Shown here in pieces: positions 23,490-31,692 of a stretch of 64,000 nt of DNA. The stretch covers positions 45,828 to 109,827 of the forward strand of contig CAYJQH010000001.1 of NCBI GenBank assembly GCA_964372415.1, in the 5' to 3' direction. The notes beneath the pieces were generated by a model. The model saw only the letters and a list, made by a program, of their open reading frames with translations. It searched no databases and was not told where the DNA came from. This DNA comes from JAGORL01 sp964372415. GTDB taxonomy: Bacteria > Patescibacteriota > Patescibacteriia > UBA9934. Position 1 is the stretch's first letter. Every line of letters starts with the position of its first letter. Both the position numbers and the translations under genes were made by a program.

Positions 23490-24356
23490 ATGGTGCAAGG
23501 TTTATTTTCTTATGATCCGCGTCGACCCTCACGCGGGAAAGCCAAGTGGACTTTGGCGCTTGTTATTGTAGTCCTCATCATCGCCGGCGTTATTCGCCTC
23601 GTTGATTTTGTTAAGCCCGATAAGCCACCCACAAGTGACGTCTCCCCGGTAACTTACGATGAAGTAATTGAGCAACAAGAGACGTTAGTACCCGAACCAA
23701 CAGCGCAGCCGGTTATCGAGCCGCCCCCTGCGCTAGATCCTGATAACTCACGAGCAACTCCCCTACAGCCAACTACGGCAGAGATAGCTACTCTCCCGGA
23801 AAGCTTTAATCTGGCCGTTCCGTTTACTTCGCAAGCGCCGTTTGGTGTTTGGGATGTCTTTCACGAGGAGACGTGCGAGGAGGCGTCGTTTCTTATGGCT
23901 CATGCTTTTTACGAAGGCGTCACCAGTTTTGATCCGAACGAAGCAGATGCGGTGTTCTACGATATGTTTGCCGTCCAAAATCAAATGGGTTTCGGATACA
24001 GTATCGATGCCGCTCAATCAGCTGCCTTCGTTAATAAATATTATGAACAAGAAGTGACTATTTATAACGATCCGTCGCCGGAACTGATTAAGTCTTTGGT
24101 TGCTTCTGGAAAACCAGTCATTGTGCCGGCTGCTGGGCGTGAGCTTGGTAACCCGTTTTTTACTGGCGAAGGTCCGCTTTACCACATGCTAGTCATTCGC
24201 GGTTACACTGAGACCACGTTTATTACCAATGACCCCGGCACTCGCCATGGCCAAAACTACGTTTACGATATCGATGTTTTTATGGCGGCCATTGGCGACT
24301 GGAACAACGGCGATCCAGTTCACGGAGCTAAGCGTGTGTTTGTCATTGAACCTTAA
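23490..24356 (+). CDS. Membrane-anchored C39-like cysteine peptidase domain protein
   Basis: 288 residues. A membrane helix at about 17-35 (WTLALVIVVLIIAGVIRLV), a Pro-rich linker (about 40-100), then a C39-like domain. Predicted catalytic residues: Cys in ETCEEASFLMA, His in LYHMLVIRGY, and Asp in NDPGTRHGQNYVYD. It is a paralogue of the protein at 56579-57424 (shared VPFTxQAPxGxW and HDPGT-like blocks) but is anchored instead of secreted. Substrate unknown; family members may cleave exported peptides. One base after the nuclease gene. Confidence 0.85.
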   Translation: MVQGLFSYDPRRPSRGKAKWTLALVIVVLIIAGVIRLVDFVKPDKPPTSDVSPVTYDEVIEQQETLVPEPTAQPVIEPPPALDPDNSRATPLQPTTAEIATLPESFNLAVPFTSQAPFGVWDVFHEETCEEASFLMAHAFYEGVTSFDPNEADAVFYDMFAVQNQMGFGYSIDAAQSAAFVNKYYEQEVTIYNDPSPELIKSLVASGKPVIVPAAGRELGNPFFTGEGPLYHMLVIRGYTETTFITNDPGTRHGQNYVYDIDVFMAAIGDWNNGDPVHGAKRVFVIEP

Positions 24357-24364
24357 TTACTCTG

Positions 24365-24442
24365 TCCACTCCGAGCGAATGCGAGGAGTTAGGTTGGTTA
24401 GGCTGTCCTGGGAACTAACCCCTCACTTTCGTTCGGGGTGGA
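24365..24442. repeat. Long palindrome before xseA
   Basis: The arms starting TCCACTCCGAGCGAATGCGA (24365-24393) and ending TTCGTTCGGGGTGGA (24415-24442) are near-complementary over 28 nt with G-U type mismatches. The xseA ATG at 24457 follows 15 nt later. Confidence 0.85.
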
Positions 24443-24456
24443 TGTAAAGAGTGTTT

Positions 24457-25674
24457 ATGAGTGATAACCAGCCGGTAATTTCCGTTGGACAATTCCTCAC
24501 CCTCGTCAATCAAACCCTTCGTGCTATACCGACGGAATCGTTTTGCGTTGAGGGAGAGGTAGCTGATTTTAAAATTTCACAGGGCAAGTGGGTTAATTTT
24601 TGCTTAAAGGATGAAACATTTGAAGCTCGCTTGCCCTGTTTTATGACCACCTTTCAGCTTGACAAGCCACTTGCTGACGGTATGCGAGTACAGGCTCGCG
24701 GTTACGCTAAGGTCTTCGAACGTTTCGGAAAATTTTCATTGAACGTTGAACAGGTTATACCGGTTGGCGAGGGTGAGTTGGCTAAGGCCTACGCCTTACT
24801 TAAGGCCAAGCTTACCGCCGAAGGGTTGTTTGAGGCTGGGCGCAAACGTTCCTTGCCCAGGTTTCCGGCTAGAATTGGCCTTATTACCTCAAAAGAAGCA
24901 GCTGCTTACGGAGATTTTTTACGCATTCTGGGAAATCGTTGCGGTGGTCTCACCGTTCTCCATACGCCAGTGCATGTACAGGGTCAGTATGCGGTAGAGG
25001 AAATTTGTCAGGCCATTAAACTGCTTAATGAATTAACTCATGACGAACGACCTGAGGTAATTGTACTGACTCGCGGAGGCGGTAGTTTGGAAGAACTTCA
25101 TGCATTTAATGATGAGCGAACGGTACGTGCTGTTTTTGGTAGCGCGGTGCCGATTATTGTTGGCGTTGGTCATGAACGTGATGAAACGCTGTGTGATTTT
25201 GTGGCCGATGTGCGGGCTTCTACACCTTCTAATGCGGCTGAGCGACTAGTTCTCGACCGCCGTGAACTTGAGCAAGCAATTGCTTATGCTGAACTTCGTA
25301 TCATCGACCGTCTTCAGGGAGTGCTCGATGGCTTGCGAACACGCCTTGATAAAGGAACTATGCTTCTTGAGCGAGGATTCGCCGACATTGGCGTCAGGAT
25401 TGACACAATGTTGGTTAGACTTACTCACGTTCTTGATCAGTTCGCAGCCCGAATCACCGGTAAGCGAGAACAGGTGCAACATATATCGCGTCTGCTTGAA
25501 AGTTTAAATCCTATTAAGGTACTGGATCGCGGTTATGCCATTGTTAGAAGCGCCAATGTGCTCGTCAGGGATGCCGGTCAACTTGCCCAAGGAGACGTTC
25601 TGTCGGTACAATTTGCTAAAGGTAAAATTGAAGCTGAAGTTTTAGGTAAACGCCGTCAGCAAAAATTATTGTAA
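24457..25674 (+). CDS. xseA: Exodeoxyribonuclease VII large subunit
   Basis: Start taken as ATG 24457 (MSDNQPVISVGQFLTLVN); a GTG two codons earlier is possible. 405 residues. The N-terminal OB-fold (SFCVEGEVADFKISQGKWVNFCLKD) is followed by the catalytic domain with RIGLITSKEAAAYGDFLRIL and VLTRGGGSLEELHAFNDE, VGVGHERDETLCDFVADVRASTP. A coiled-coil region and small C-terminal domain (NPIKVLDRGYAIV) complete it. With XseB it degrades single-stranded DNA from both ends. Confidence 0.96.
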   Translation: MSDNQPVISVGQFLTLVNQTLRAIPTESFCVEGEVADFKISQGKWVNFCLKDETFEARLPCFMTTFQLDKPLADGMRVQARGYAKVFERFGKFSLNVEQVIPVGEGELAKAYALLKAKLTAEGLFEAGRKRSLPRFPARIGLITSKEAAAYGDFLRILGNRCGGLTVLHTPVHVQGQYAVEEICQAIKLLNELTHDERPEVIVLTRGGGSLEELHAFNDERTVRAVFGSAVPIIVGVGHERDETLCDFVADVRASTPSNAAERLVLDRRELEQAIAYAELRIIDRLQGVLDGLRTRLDKGTMLLERGFADIGVRIDTMLVRLTHVLDQFAARITGKREQVQHISRLLESLNPIKVLDRGYAIVRSANVLVRDAGQLAQGDVLSVQFAKGKIEAEVLGKRRQQKLL

Positions 25675-25676
25675 GT

Positions 25677-25883
25677 ATGTCAAAGAAACAACCATCATTC
25701 GCTGAAGCTTTTACGCAACTTGAAGAACTTGCTAACTGGTTTGAAACCGAGGAAATTGACGTTGATGAAGGACTGAAAAAATTCGAACAAGGTTTAGAGC
25801 TAGCCAAGGTGTGCAAAAAAAAGCTGGCCGAAGTGGAGAATAAAGTGATAGAACTAAAGAAGAAATTCACCACACTTGAGTAG
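25677..25883 (+). CDS. xseB: Exodeoxyribonuclease VII small subunit
   Basis: 68 residues. SFAEAFTQLEELANWFETEEID followed by DEGLKKFEQGLELAKVCKKKL is the XseB helical hairpin. Starts 2 nt after xseA. Confidence 0.95.
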   Translation: MSKKQPSFAEAFTQLEELANWFETEEIDVDEGLKKFEQGLELAKVCKKKLAEVENKVIELKKKFTTLE

Positions 25884-25886
25884 CTT

Positions 25887-26234
25887 ATGAAACTTATTCT
25901 ACGCTGGCTCGTTAACGCCCTCGCTTTGCTCGCGGCTACTCAATTTATTGCTGGTTTTGAAGTCTCAAGTCTTTACGCCGCCTTAATTGCTGCCTTGGTT
26001 CTTGGCTTATTGAACGCCATCATTAGACCCATCTTGGTTCTGTTAACTCTGCCAATTTCTGTTATTACTCTTGGTCTTTTTACTTTTGTTATCAACGCGC
26101 TTCTCGTTTGGTTTATGGCGAGTTTTCTGGAGGGGGTTCAAGTAGACGGTTTTCTAACGGCCTTAGCTGTGGCTATTTTCCTTTGGGCGGTGAGTACACT
26201 AACTAGTTGGTTTTTGCGGACCGATCATCGCTAG
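25887..26234 (+). CDS. YvlD/DUF360-type four-helix membrane protein
   Basis: 115 residues with four predicted membrane helices. The motif LGLLNAIIRPILVLLTLPISVITLGLF is the hallmark of the phage-holin-IV/DUF360 (YvlD, COG1950) family. The role is unknown; in Bacillus the homologue is a stress-associated membrane protein. Follows xseB by 3 nt and is the last gene of that operon. Confidence 0.9.
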   Translation: MKLILRWLVNALALLAATQFIAGFEVSSLYAALIAALVLGLLNAIIRPILVLLTLPISVITLGLFTFVINALLVWFMASFLEGVQVDGFLTALAVAIFLWAVSTLTSWFLRTDHR

Positions 26235-26254
26235 GTAATTTATCCACCGACGTA

Positions 26255-26283
26255 TTGACGTAGTTATCAGTTTTTTCCATCAT
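26255..26283 (+). promoter_or_regulatory. Promoter of the following orphan gene
   Basis: TTGACG (26255-26260), 17 nt, CATCAT (26278-26283). Followed by AGGAGGTGA, a full match to the 16S anti-Shine-Dalgarno. Confidence 0.45.
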
Positions 26284-26306
26284 ACGGTCGCCATGAGGAG
26301 GTGAGT

Positions 26307-26837
26307 GTGGTGGTTTTAAAGTCGTCTCCCGAGACGACCCCCGTAGAACTCACCCAAGTATCTCCTTGGGAAGGGTTTAGCGAGCGAGGTCAAGTTTCGG
26401 TTCGTTTATTCGATCGCCTGGGCGAGTCCCCGAACTTCACCGACGAGTTCAGGCGAGTGTGCAATACGCTCACTCCAGGTGAGCTTTTGCACCTGTTTAC
26501 AAGTCTCAAGTTCATGGTTCGTGGTAGACGACGCTGGCCTGACATGTTCCAATCGCTCCGCAGGCTTGGCGGCAAGGGTGTGCCTTGGCTCTTCGACTTC
26601 TCGCGAAACACCGTGTTCATGACCGACAGGGGAACGCTTGGCGTCATTCGCCAAAGTCGGCGTCCCAAAACGCTGCCGCCCACTGGTACCAATTTTCTTT
26701 TGGAGCTTAAAGGTCAGGCTCAAGACATCACACAGTTTCTTGGGCTCTTCGTACCTGCCGAGCACCGTGTCCCACGCTACTCGGAAAGCTGTTCTCCAGA
26801 CGCTCAGTACTACGCCATCTGGGCGCCTGAGCCTTAA
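26307..26837 (+). CDS. Uncharacterised cytoplasmic protein
   Basis: About 176 residues. The start is uncertain: GTG codons at 26301, 26307 and 26310 are in frame; the Shine-Dalgarno AGGAGGTGA (26296-26304) covers the first, so 26307 or 26310 is favoured. The protein has basic stretches (KFMVRGRRRWPDMFQSLRRL) and no membrane helix. Not recognised. GC-rich codon use; monocistronic between a -35/-10 promoter and a strong terminator, like the other orphan genes. Confidence 0.6.
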   Translation: MVVLKSSPETTPVELTQVSPWEGFSERGQVSVRLFDRLGESPNFTDEFRRVCNTLTPGELLHLFTSLKFMVRGRRRWPDMFQSLRRLGGKGVPWLFDFSRNTVFMTDRGTLGVIRQSRRPKTLPPTGTNFLLELKGQAQDITQFLGLFVPAEHRVPRYSESCSPDAQYYAIWAPEP

Positions 26838-26838
26838 C

Positions 26839-26872
26839 CCGCCCCCTCGTTTACGCTCGGGGCGGTTTTTTA
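26839..26872 (+). terminator. Strong intrinsic terminator
   Basis: CCGCCCC (26839-26845) / GGGGCGG (26859-26865) with a CTCG...GCTC extension, then TTTTTT. Confidence 0.9.
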
Positions 26873-26914
26873 TTGTTTGCTATTAAGTTTGACTCTGAGA
26901 GGAGCTTAGGGTAA

Positions 26915-27070
26915 TATCCTCGCACCATCGAAATCCGCAGAAAGTAGGTTGGAGCTTCGGCTCTGTAAGTCCTACCGAGGAAATCGAACCTCACCTTGAC
27001 CCCGTCTTCTAAGGATAGGGAATAAGGCACGATGTTCTTCCTAAAAGCGGACCCTGATGGGTCCTTTATT
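26915..27070 (+). promoter_or_regulatory. Ribosomal protein L10 leader with attenuator
   Basis: The 150 nt before rplJ contain AAAGTAGG (26941-26948) paired with CCTAC (26971-26975) and the purine-rich CCGAGGAAATCGAACC, resembling the L10-binding leader found before rplJL in many bacteria. It ends with GGACCC-TGAT-GGGTCC (27049-27064) and TTTATT, a terminator-like hairpin. L10(L12)4 probably binds here to reduce its own expression. Confidence 0.6.
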
Positions 27071-27088
27071 CATTTATTCACTAACAAC

Positions 27089-27209
27089 AAAACATATTAA
27101 GTTAGCTCGGCTGCTAGGAGCGACGAGGAGCGAAGCGAGGCGTAGTTAATACTACGGTGAGTGAGCACCGGAGTCGCGACAACGCAGACGACAAACTTGG
27201 ATATGTTTT
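27089..27209. repeat. 120-nt nested palindrome abutting rplJ
   Basis: The outer arms AAACATATTAAGTT (27090-27103) and AAACTTGGATATGTTT (27193-27208) are complementary. Middle pairing GCGAC/GTCGC and an inner hairpin CGTAGT-TAAT-ACTACG follow. It shares size, design and arm sequence (AACRTATTAAGTT...AACTTGGATAYGTTT) with 49501-49620, and ends 6 nt before the rplJ ATG. Confidence 0.85.
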
Positions 27210-27215
27210 GAGAAT

Positions 27216-27764
27216 ATGCCAAAGACTAGGGCTCAAAAAGCCGATATAGTGGCCAAGGTTGCTGATCGCCTGAGACGGATGAAGGCTGCTGCCTTTTCCC
27301 AGGTCTCCGGATACACCATGGAGGATGCGGATAAACTACGCGCTAAAGCTGCCCAAGAAAACGTTGAGGTGTTCGTCACCAAGCGTACTTTGTTAGCTCT
27401 GGCGGCTAAGGAAGCCGGAATCGAAGGCTTGGACACGAAGAGCATGGAGGGTTCAATTCTGACCGCTGTCGGTTACGCCGACGAGGTATCAGCTGCTAGA
27501 CTCCTTAAGGAACTTGCCACGAGCAAAAAGCTGGAGAATAAAGACAAGCCAGCAACCATGCAACTGATTGCCGGTATCCTTGGAGGGAAGCTTATGACAG
27601 CACTTGAGGTAGCTCAGTTGGCTGCACTACCGACCAAGCAGCAGCTGTTGTCTAACCTTGTTGGTTCGTTGAATTCACCGGTGTCAGGATTTGTTAACGT
27701 CCTAGCAGGAAATGTTCGTGGGCTCGTTACAGCGTTGAGTGCGATTAAAGATAAAAAGGCCTAA
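27216..27764 (+). CDS. rplJ: 50S ribosomal protein uL10
   Basis: 182 residues. N-terminal MPKTRAQKADIVAKVADRL and SQVSGYTMEDADKLRAKAAQ fit uL10, which holds the L7/L12 stalk on the ribosome. The ATG stands 6 nt after the palindrome with only GAG as ribosome binding site. Forms rplJ-rplL with bL12. Confidence 0.95.
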   Translation: MPKTRAQKADIVAKVADRLRRMKAAAFSQVSGYTMEDADKLRAKAAQENVEVFVTKRTLLALAAKEAGIEGLDTKSMEGSILTAVGYADEVSAARLLKELATSKKLENKDKPATMQLIAGILGGKLMTALEVAQLAALPTKQQLLSNLVGSLNSPVSGFVNVLAGNVRGLVTALSAIKDKKA

Positions 27765-27774
27765 ATTACATTCT

Positions 27775-28176
27775 ATGTCTGAAGAAACAAAGACGGTCGA
27801 AGTGCCTGCCAAGTTTGCTCAGTTTGTGGAAACGATTGAAAAGATGTCAGTTCTAGATTTGGCCGAATTGGTCAAGATTTTGGAAAGCAAGTTCGGTGTT
27901 TCAGCCGCCGCTCCGGCTATGATGATGGCTGCTCCAGCTGCTGGCGCTGCCGCCGCCGAAGAGAAGAGCTCGTTCACCGTTGAGCTCACGGCTGCTGGTG
28001 ACAACAAGATCAACGTCATTAAAGCTGTTCGCGAGTTGACTGGTCTTGGACTTAAGGAAGCCAAGGACATCGTTGATGCCGCGCCAAAGGCAGTCAAGGA
28101 AAACGTAGCCAAGGCTGAGGCTGACGACATGAAGGCTAAGCTCGAAGCCGCTGGTGGCAAGGTGACGCTGAAATAA
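27775..28176 (+). CDS. rplL: 50S ribosomal protein bL12 (L7/L12)
   Basis: 133 residues from ATG 27775 (MSEETKTVEVPAKFAQFVET); an earlier ATG in the same frame overlaps rplJ and is not used. N-terminal dimerisation helices, an Ala-rich hinge (AAPAAGAAAAEE), and the C-terminal factor-binding domain (NKINVIKAVRELTGLGLKEA) are all present. Confidence 0.97.
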   Translation: MSEETKTVEVPAKFAQFVETIEKMSVLDLAELVKILESKFGVSAAAPAMMMAAPAAGAAAAEEKSSFTVELTAAGDNKINVIKAVRELTGLGLKEAKDIVDAAPKAVKENVAKAEADDMKAKLEAAGGKVTLK

Positions 28177-28189
28177 CCTAGTTATTTCA

Positions 28190-28232
28190 GCGTCACCCTG
28201 AGTCCGACGCGAGTCGGACGAAGGATCTCAAA
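28190..28232. repeat. Dispersed-type GTCACCCTGAG...GAAGGATCTCA repeat
   Basis: GTCACCCTGAGTCCGACGCG continues into AGTCGGACGAAGGATCTCA. The central GTCCGAC-GCGA-GTCGGAC is a perfect hairpin. The ends resemble the widespread dispersed repeat GTCATCCTGAG...GAAGGATCTCA. Only one copy is in the window. Confidence 0.45.
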
Positions 28233-28245
28233 AAGTAAAAGAAAG

Positions 28246-28280
28246 CTCCGGAACCACAAAGTTTTCCGGAGTTTTCTATT
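28246..28280 (+). terminator. Terminator of rplJL
   Basis: CTCCGGAA (28246-28253) / TTCCGGAG (28264-28271), then TTTTCTATTTT. Confidence 0.88.
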
Positions 28281-28303
28281 TTAGTAAACGTCTAGAGTCT
28301 TTG

Positions 28304-30469
28304 TTATTTAACAAGATGCTGAGGCGTAAACTCCCAGGCCTCTGTAGAGGTGACAATCGTGATTTTCTTGGTATTTTCATCAATCGCGAAGCCGACGGCG
28401 CCAGCAAATTCTTCGGCCACGTATTGAGCGGTGATAGCCCCGGTTTCTTTTTCAATAACTATCACCCGCGTTTCGGCCGGATCAAGAATGTACAAGTACT
28501 TCGATTCAAAGGTTGTCCAAAGATCTGTTGGATTCGTTAAAGCCGGCGAGATAGAGGCCGGCGCCCAGGTACTTTCACGGCCACTTGTAAAACGAGTGAC
28601 TGTATCAGCTAAGAGAATGTAAATGTCTGAATCAACTGCGAGAGCGCGAGCGGTTGATAAATCGTGAGATCTGGCTGTAATCCAGGGAGTGCCAGCCTCG
28701 TAATTTTCTCCCTGAGCACGCATTTTAACAATCTGCTGATCAAGGGCGGTTAGTGCGTACAAGGTCTCGTTATAAATGAAAATATCCTCAACGCTCGCCA
28801 TGCCGGGAGTGCCGCTAGTTATAAGGTTAAAAGTTTTTGTCGTAAAGTTAGCTCTGGCAAGTTGTTCCGTGGTGTCGAGAGCTAAAATATTCTCGCTCGT
28901 CGCAACCGTATTTGTTACTCGAGCCAGGGGTCCATTAGTGAGCTCGTCTTTAAGCCAGGCGGCAGTCGCCAGATCAAGTCTATAAACACCCAACGTATCG
29001 GTTACACTGACCAAGCCACGAGTTGTGCCAGTCACCGAAAGTATATTCGCCGTTGTTTCTGTTTGTCTGAGGTCGCCAACCAAGGTTGGCTTAATTAGCG
29101 TTATGCCATTTATTTCGGCAGCCAGCGCGGCCAGTTCAGCTTCTAATAGGGCGATTGCGTTTAAATGTTCCGCGGTGTCCTGTGGCATGGTTTCGAGGGT
29201 AGAAAGAGCATCGTCCAAGTTCCTCTGGGCTTCTTCAGTGTTATTGTAAATAAGGCTTGCCTGTGCGGCCAAAATGTACCCTTCGATGCCTTCAACATTT
29301 TGCGCAAAGACCTCATCTGTTTTATTTTGGCCGCCGCCATTTGGCAAAATAATAACGACTATGACGAGGGCTATGACGAGAACGCCAACCAGAGCCAAGG
29401 CACGCCAGGAAAACGGGAAATTAGTTTTTCCTGTCCTAGAACGGTGTCCGACCCCTTTTTTAAGTGACATACGAGACCGTCTGGCCTGTACGATATCTTG
29501 TATTTTTTGACCAATAAATTTTAGACCACTGAGTAATCCGGTAAAGATTAGCGCGAGGCCGTGAATAATGACTCCAGCAATTTTTTTGGCCACAACCACG
29601 ACTCCTCGAGCGCCGGGGCTACGAAGTTTTTTTCGCAATTTGTTAGCTGCCTCTTTGATGTTGCCAATAAAGTCAGGTTGATGATCGCCAAGAACCGTGG
29701 CTGTACGTGATTGGGTATGTGAGAGTTCGTTTAGCGAACCAATCGGGTTGGCCTTGGTTACCCCTGAGATGTCTGGTTCAAAGGCTCGGAAACAGACCGC
29801 GCCATAGGGCTCGGTGGTGGGTAGAAATTGCTGAACGCGTTCTAAGGCCCCGGCCGGCGGCAAAGTTACGAGTATATCCTGAAGTTCATGAATGCCTAAA
29901 ATGCTATGCGTCACCGGAGTTGCCACGTACAGAACGTCATTAGGGTGAAGCTCACCGTCGAGGACGGCCGTGAAGGGCTTATCCCAGGTGCGCTCCTCGC
30001 GATCCTCAAATTGAGCATCAAGTTCGTAAATTACAAAGCGATTCTCTGCCGTCTTGTGCAAGAAAATTGCTTGCAGCGTGCCGATGCCAGAGATAAATAT
30101 TTGTCCTTTTACTACAATTCCCACCACCGCTCGCAGGCGTTCGAACGCCATTTGCATTTGTCGGGCAGTTTTGCCTAGATCTCGGTTGATTCGAGCTAAG
30201 GCTTGTTCAAAACGCCGCGCTGGGTTGGCTTCGTCGGCGAGATCAGCTGCTAAGTGTTCGAGGTGACTCTGAACTATATGAATAATTCTTTCCCGGGCCA
30301 GTTCATCTTTGTGTTCAATAGTTATGAGCCCAAAGACTGAACCCTTGCCCTGGGGCAGAGTATGGAGAAAAGTGCGAACATCCAGCCCTTCGCTACGCCC
30401 AAGAGCTTCGTTATTCTCTGGTAAAACAACGAGTTCAGCTGATTTTATGGGGGTTTGAGCCTGTGCCAT
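28304..30469 (-). CDS. Membrane protein with PP2C-like N-terminus and propeller-like C-terminus
   Basis: 721 residues. Residues 1-235 resemble a PP2C/SpoIIE fold (KGSVFGLITIEHKDELARER, then VGIVVKGQIFISGIGTLQAI and NDVLYVATPVTHSILG), but the metal-binding Asp residues of active phosphatases are not evident, so it may be inactive. Two hydrophobic segments follow at about 288-320 and 352-376 (ALALVGVLVIALVIVVIILP). The outer part has a helical stretch and then repeats such as GNILALDTTEQLARANF and VDSDIYILLADTVTRF, which suggest a beta-propeller. This arrangement is known in Patescibacteria as a hypothetical; function unknown. Divergent from the envelope operon. Confidence 0.7.
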   Translation of the reverse strand: MAQAQTPIKSAELVVLPENNEALGRSEGLDVRTFLHTLPQGKGSVFGLITIEHKDELARERIIHIVQSHLEHLAADLADEANPARRFEQALARINRDLGKTARQMQMAFERLRAVVGIVVKGQIFISGIGTLQAIFLHKTAENRFVIYELDAQFEDREERTWDKPFTAVLDGELHPNDVLYVATPVTHSILGIHELQDILVTLPPAGALERVQQFLPTTEPYGAVCFRAFEPDISGVTKANPIGSLNELSHTQSRTATVLGDHQPDFIGNIKEAANKLRKKLRSPGARGVVVVAKKIAGVIIHGLALIFTGLLSGLKFIGQKIQDIVQARRSRMSLKKGVGHRSRTGKTNFPFSWRALALVGVLVIALVIVVIILPNGGGQNKTDEVFAQNVEGIEGYILAAQASLIYNNTEEAQRNLDDALSTLETMPQDTAEHLNAIALLEAELAALAAEINGITLIKPTLVGDLRQTETTANILSVTGTTRGLVSVTDTLGVYRLDLATAAWLKDELTNGPLARVTNTVATSENILALDTTEQLARANFTTKTFNLITSGTPGMASVEDIFIYNETLYALTALDQQIVKMRAQGENYEAGTPWITARSHDLSTARALAVDSDIYILLADTVTRFTSGRESTWAPASISPALTNPTDLWTTFESKYLYILDPAETRVIVIEKETGAITAQYVAEEFAGAVGFAIDENTKKITIVTSTEAWEFTPQHLVK

Positions 30470-30509
30470 GGTTGCCCTTTTTAGCTTGTTGCGGTTACAG
30501 TATACCCAA

Positions 30510-31244
30510 ATGCCTCAAGCGACAATGCACGGAAACACTCCTATGCACACCGACCCAGTCTTTAAAACCCCATCCGTTCTCCATGAAACCAATAGTGGGG
30601 TTCAAGGAGGGGTAAAAGCTCAAGAGGAGGCGCCATTTAGAATTGAACAATTATTTGGTTCAAGAACGAGAGCTAGGCTTCTTGGGCTATTTTTGGAGCA
30701 TGCCGAACGAGCATTTTATGTGCGCGAATTGGCCCGTCGGATTGATGCTCAGCTTAATTCTGTACGTCGCGAACTTAAAAATCTAGTTGATATTGGCATT
30801 GTTCACGAAGCCACCTCTCAGGGAACGCCCGTAGTTGAAAAAGATGACGAGGGTAAGCAAGAGAATCGTCGATACTATCAGGCTAATCTTACCTTTCCAT
30901 TGTTTGATGATTTACGTGCGGTTATGAAAAAGATCGCGGTTCTCCTAAATAACACGCTTTTGAGCCAGCTTAAACATCTGGGTGAACTTGATCTACTTAT
31001 TCTTACTGGACGATTTACAGACACACCTGGAGTATTAACCGATGTGCTTATTGTAGGTGAACTCTCAGAGCAAGGCGTGCAAAAAGCGGTCACTGATTTT
31101 GAACACGAAATTGGTCGCGAGGTAAATTACACTTTCATGCCGCGCGCAGAATTTGAATATCGTCGTGATGTTGGAGATCGCTTTCTGGCTGGTATTCTAT
31201 CTGGCAAAAGAGTCGTACTCCATGACACCTTTGCCAAGGTATGA
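30510..31244 (+). CDS. HTH transcriptional regulator with nucleotidyltransferase-like C-terminus
   Basis: Start placed at ATG 30510, 8 nt after a TACAGT box (30496-30501); leaderless expression is likely. About 244 residues. After a disordered N-terminus, residues 45-115 form a winged HTH (LFGSRTRARLLGLFLEHAER, FYVRELARRIDAQLNSVRRE). The C-terminal half (LGELDLLILTGRFTD, VLTDVLIVGELSE) has the strand pattern of MNT-type nucleotidyltransferase domains, here without a clear GS catalytic motif. Heads the envelope gene run and may regulate it. Confidence 0.75.
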   Translation: MPQATMHGNTPMHTDPVFKTPSVLHETNSGVQGGVKAQEEAPFRIEQLFGSRTRARLLGLFLEHAERAFYVRELARRIDAQLNSVRRELKNLVDIGIVHEATSQGTPVVEKDDEGKQENRRYYQANLTFPLFDDLRAVMKKIAVLLNNTLLSQLKHLGELDLLILTGRFTDTPGVLTDVLIVGELSEQGVQKAVTDFEHEIGREVNYTFMPRAEFEYRRDVGDRFLAGILSGKRVVLHDTFAKV

Positions 31245-31687
31245 TGCTTTACCTAAACGGTCAGGATATTGGAAAACTTGTTTTGGGATTTGTTGCTCAA
31301 AAGTCAACGCCGGAGTGGCTGTATGGACCCGAGAAAATCATGACTGGACCAGAGGGGTATTTGGCTGCTTTAGACGCTGTGCTTGAACAACACAAAAAAT
31401 CAATGCCTGATTTTTCAGCCATCATTTTGGTTCAAGGTCCCGGTTCACCAACCGCTCTTCGAGTGAGCCATGCGCTCGTTAATACTTTAGCTTTTACAAA
31501 TAAGTTACCGATTCTGGCCCTTTCTAAATTACCTGACGTTTCAGATGAACAAGTCCTTGAGTTTTTGCCAGGCACTCACGCTCGGCCCTATGTTTTTCCA
31601 GTCTATAGCGCGGAGCCATTAATCACTGCCCCAACTCGTGACCTATTAAAACGAGGTCTGCCTTCTAAGAGAGATGTCGGAGAATAA
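31241..31687 (+). CDS. tsaB: TsaB-like protein, short
   Basis: 148 residues, against about 230 for full TsaB. TsaB supports TsaD in making the t6A base of ANN-decoding tRNAs. The match is mainly FSAIILVQGPGSPTALRVSH followed by ALVNTLAFTNKLPILALSK, the GPGSFTGLR region. The N-terminal ASKH strands are short (MLYLNGQDIGKLVLGF) and the C-terminal lobe is reduced. Such short forms are common in Patescibacteria. Overlaps the preceding gene by 4 nt. Confidence 0.7.
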   Translation: MMLYLNGQDIGKLVLGFVAQKSTPEWLYGPEKIMTGPEGYLAALDAVLEQHKKSMPDFSAIILVQGPGSPTALRVSHALVNTLAFTNKLPILALSKLPDVSDEQVLEFLPGTHARPYVFPVYSAEPLITAPTRDLLKRGLPSKRDVGE

Positions 31688-31692
31688 GAGTT

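Noticed and set aside
27100..27209. Reading the GC-rich palindrome before rplJ as a CRISPR repeat or coding region
   Set aside because: Single copy, no spacers, no ORF; the nested inverted arms explain it.
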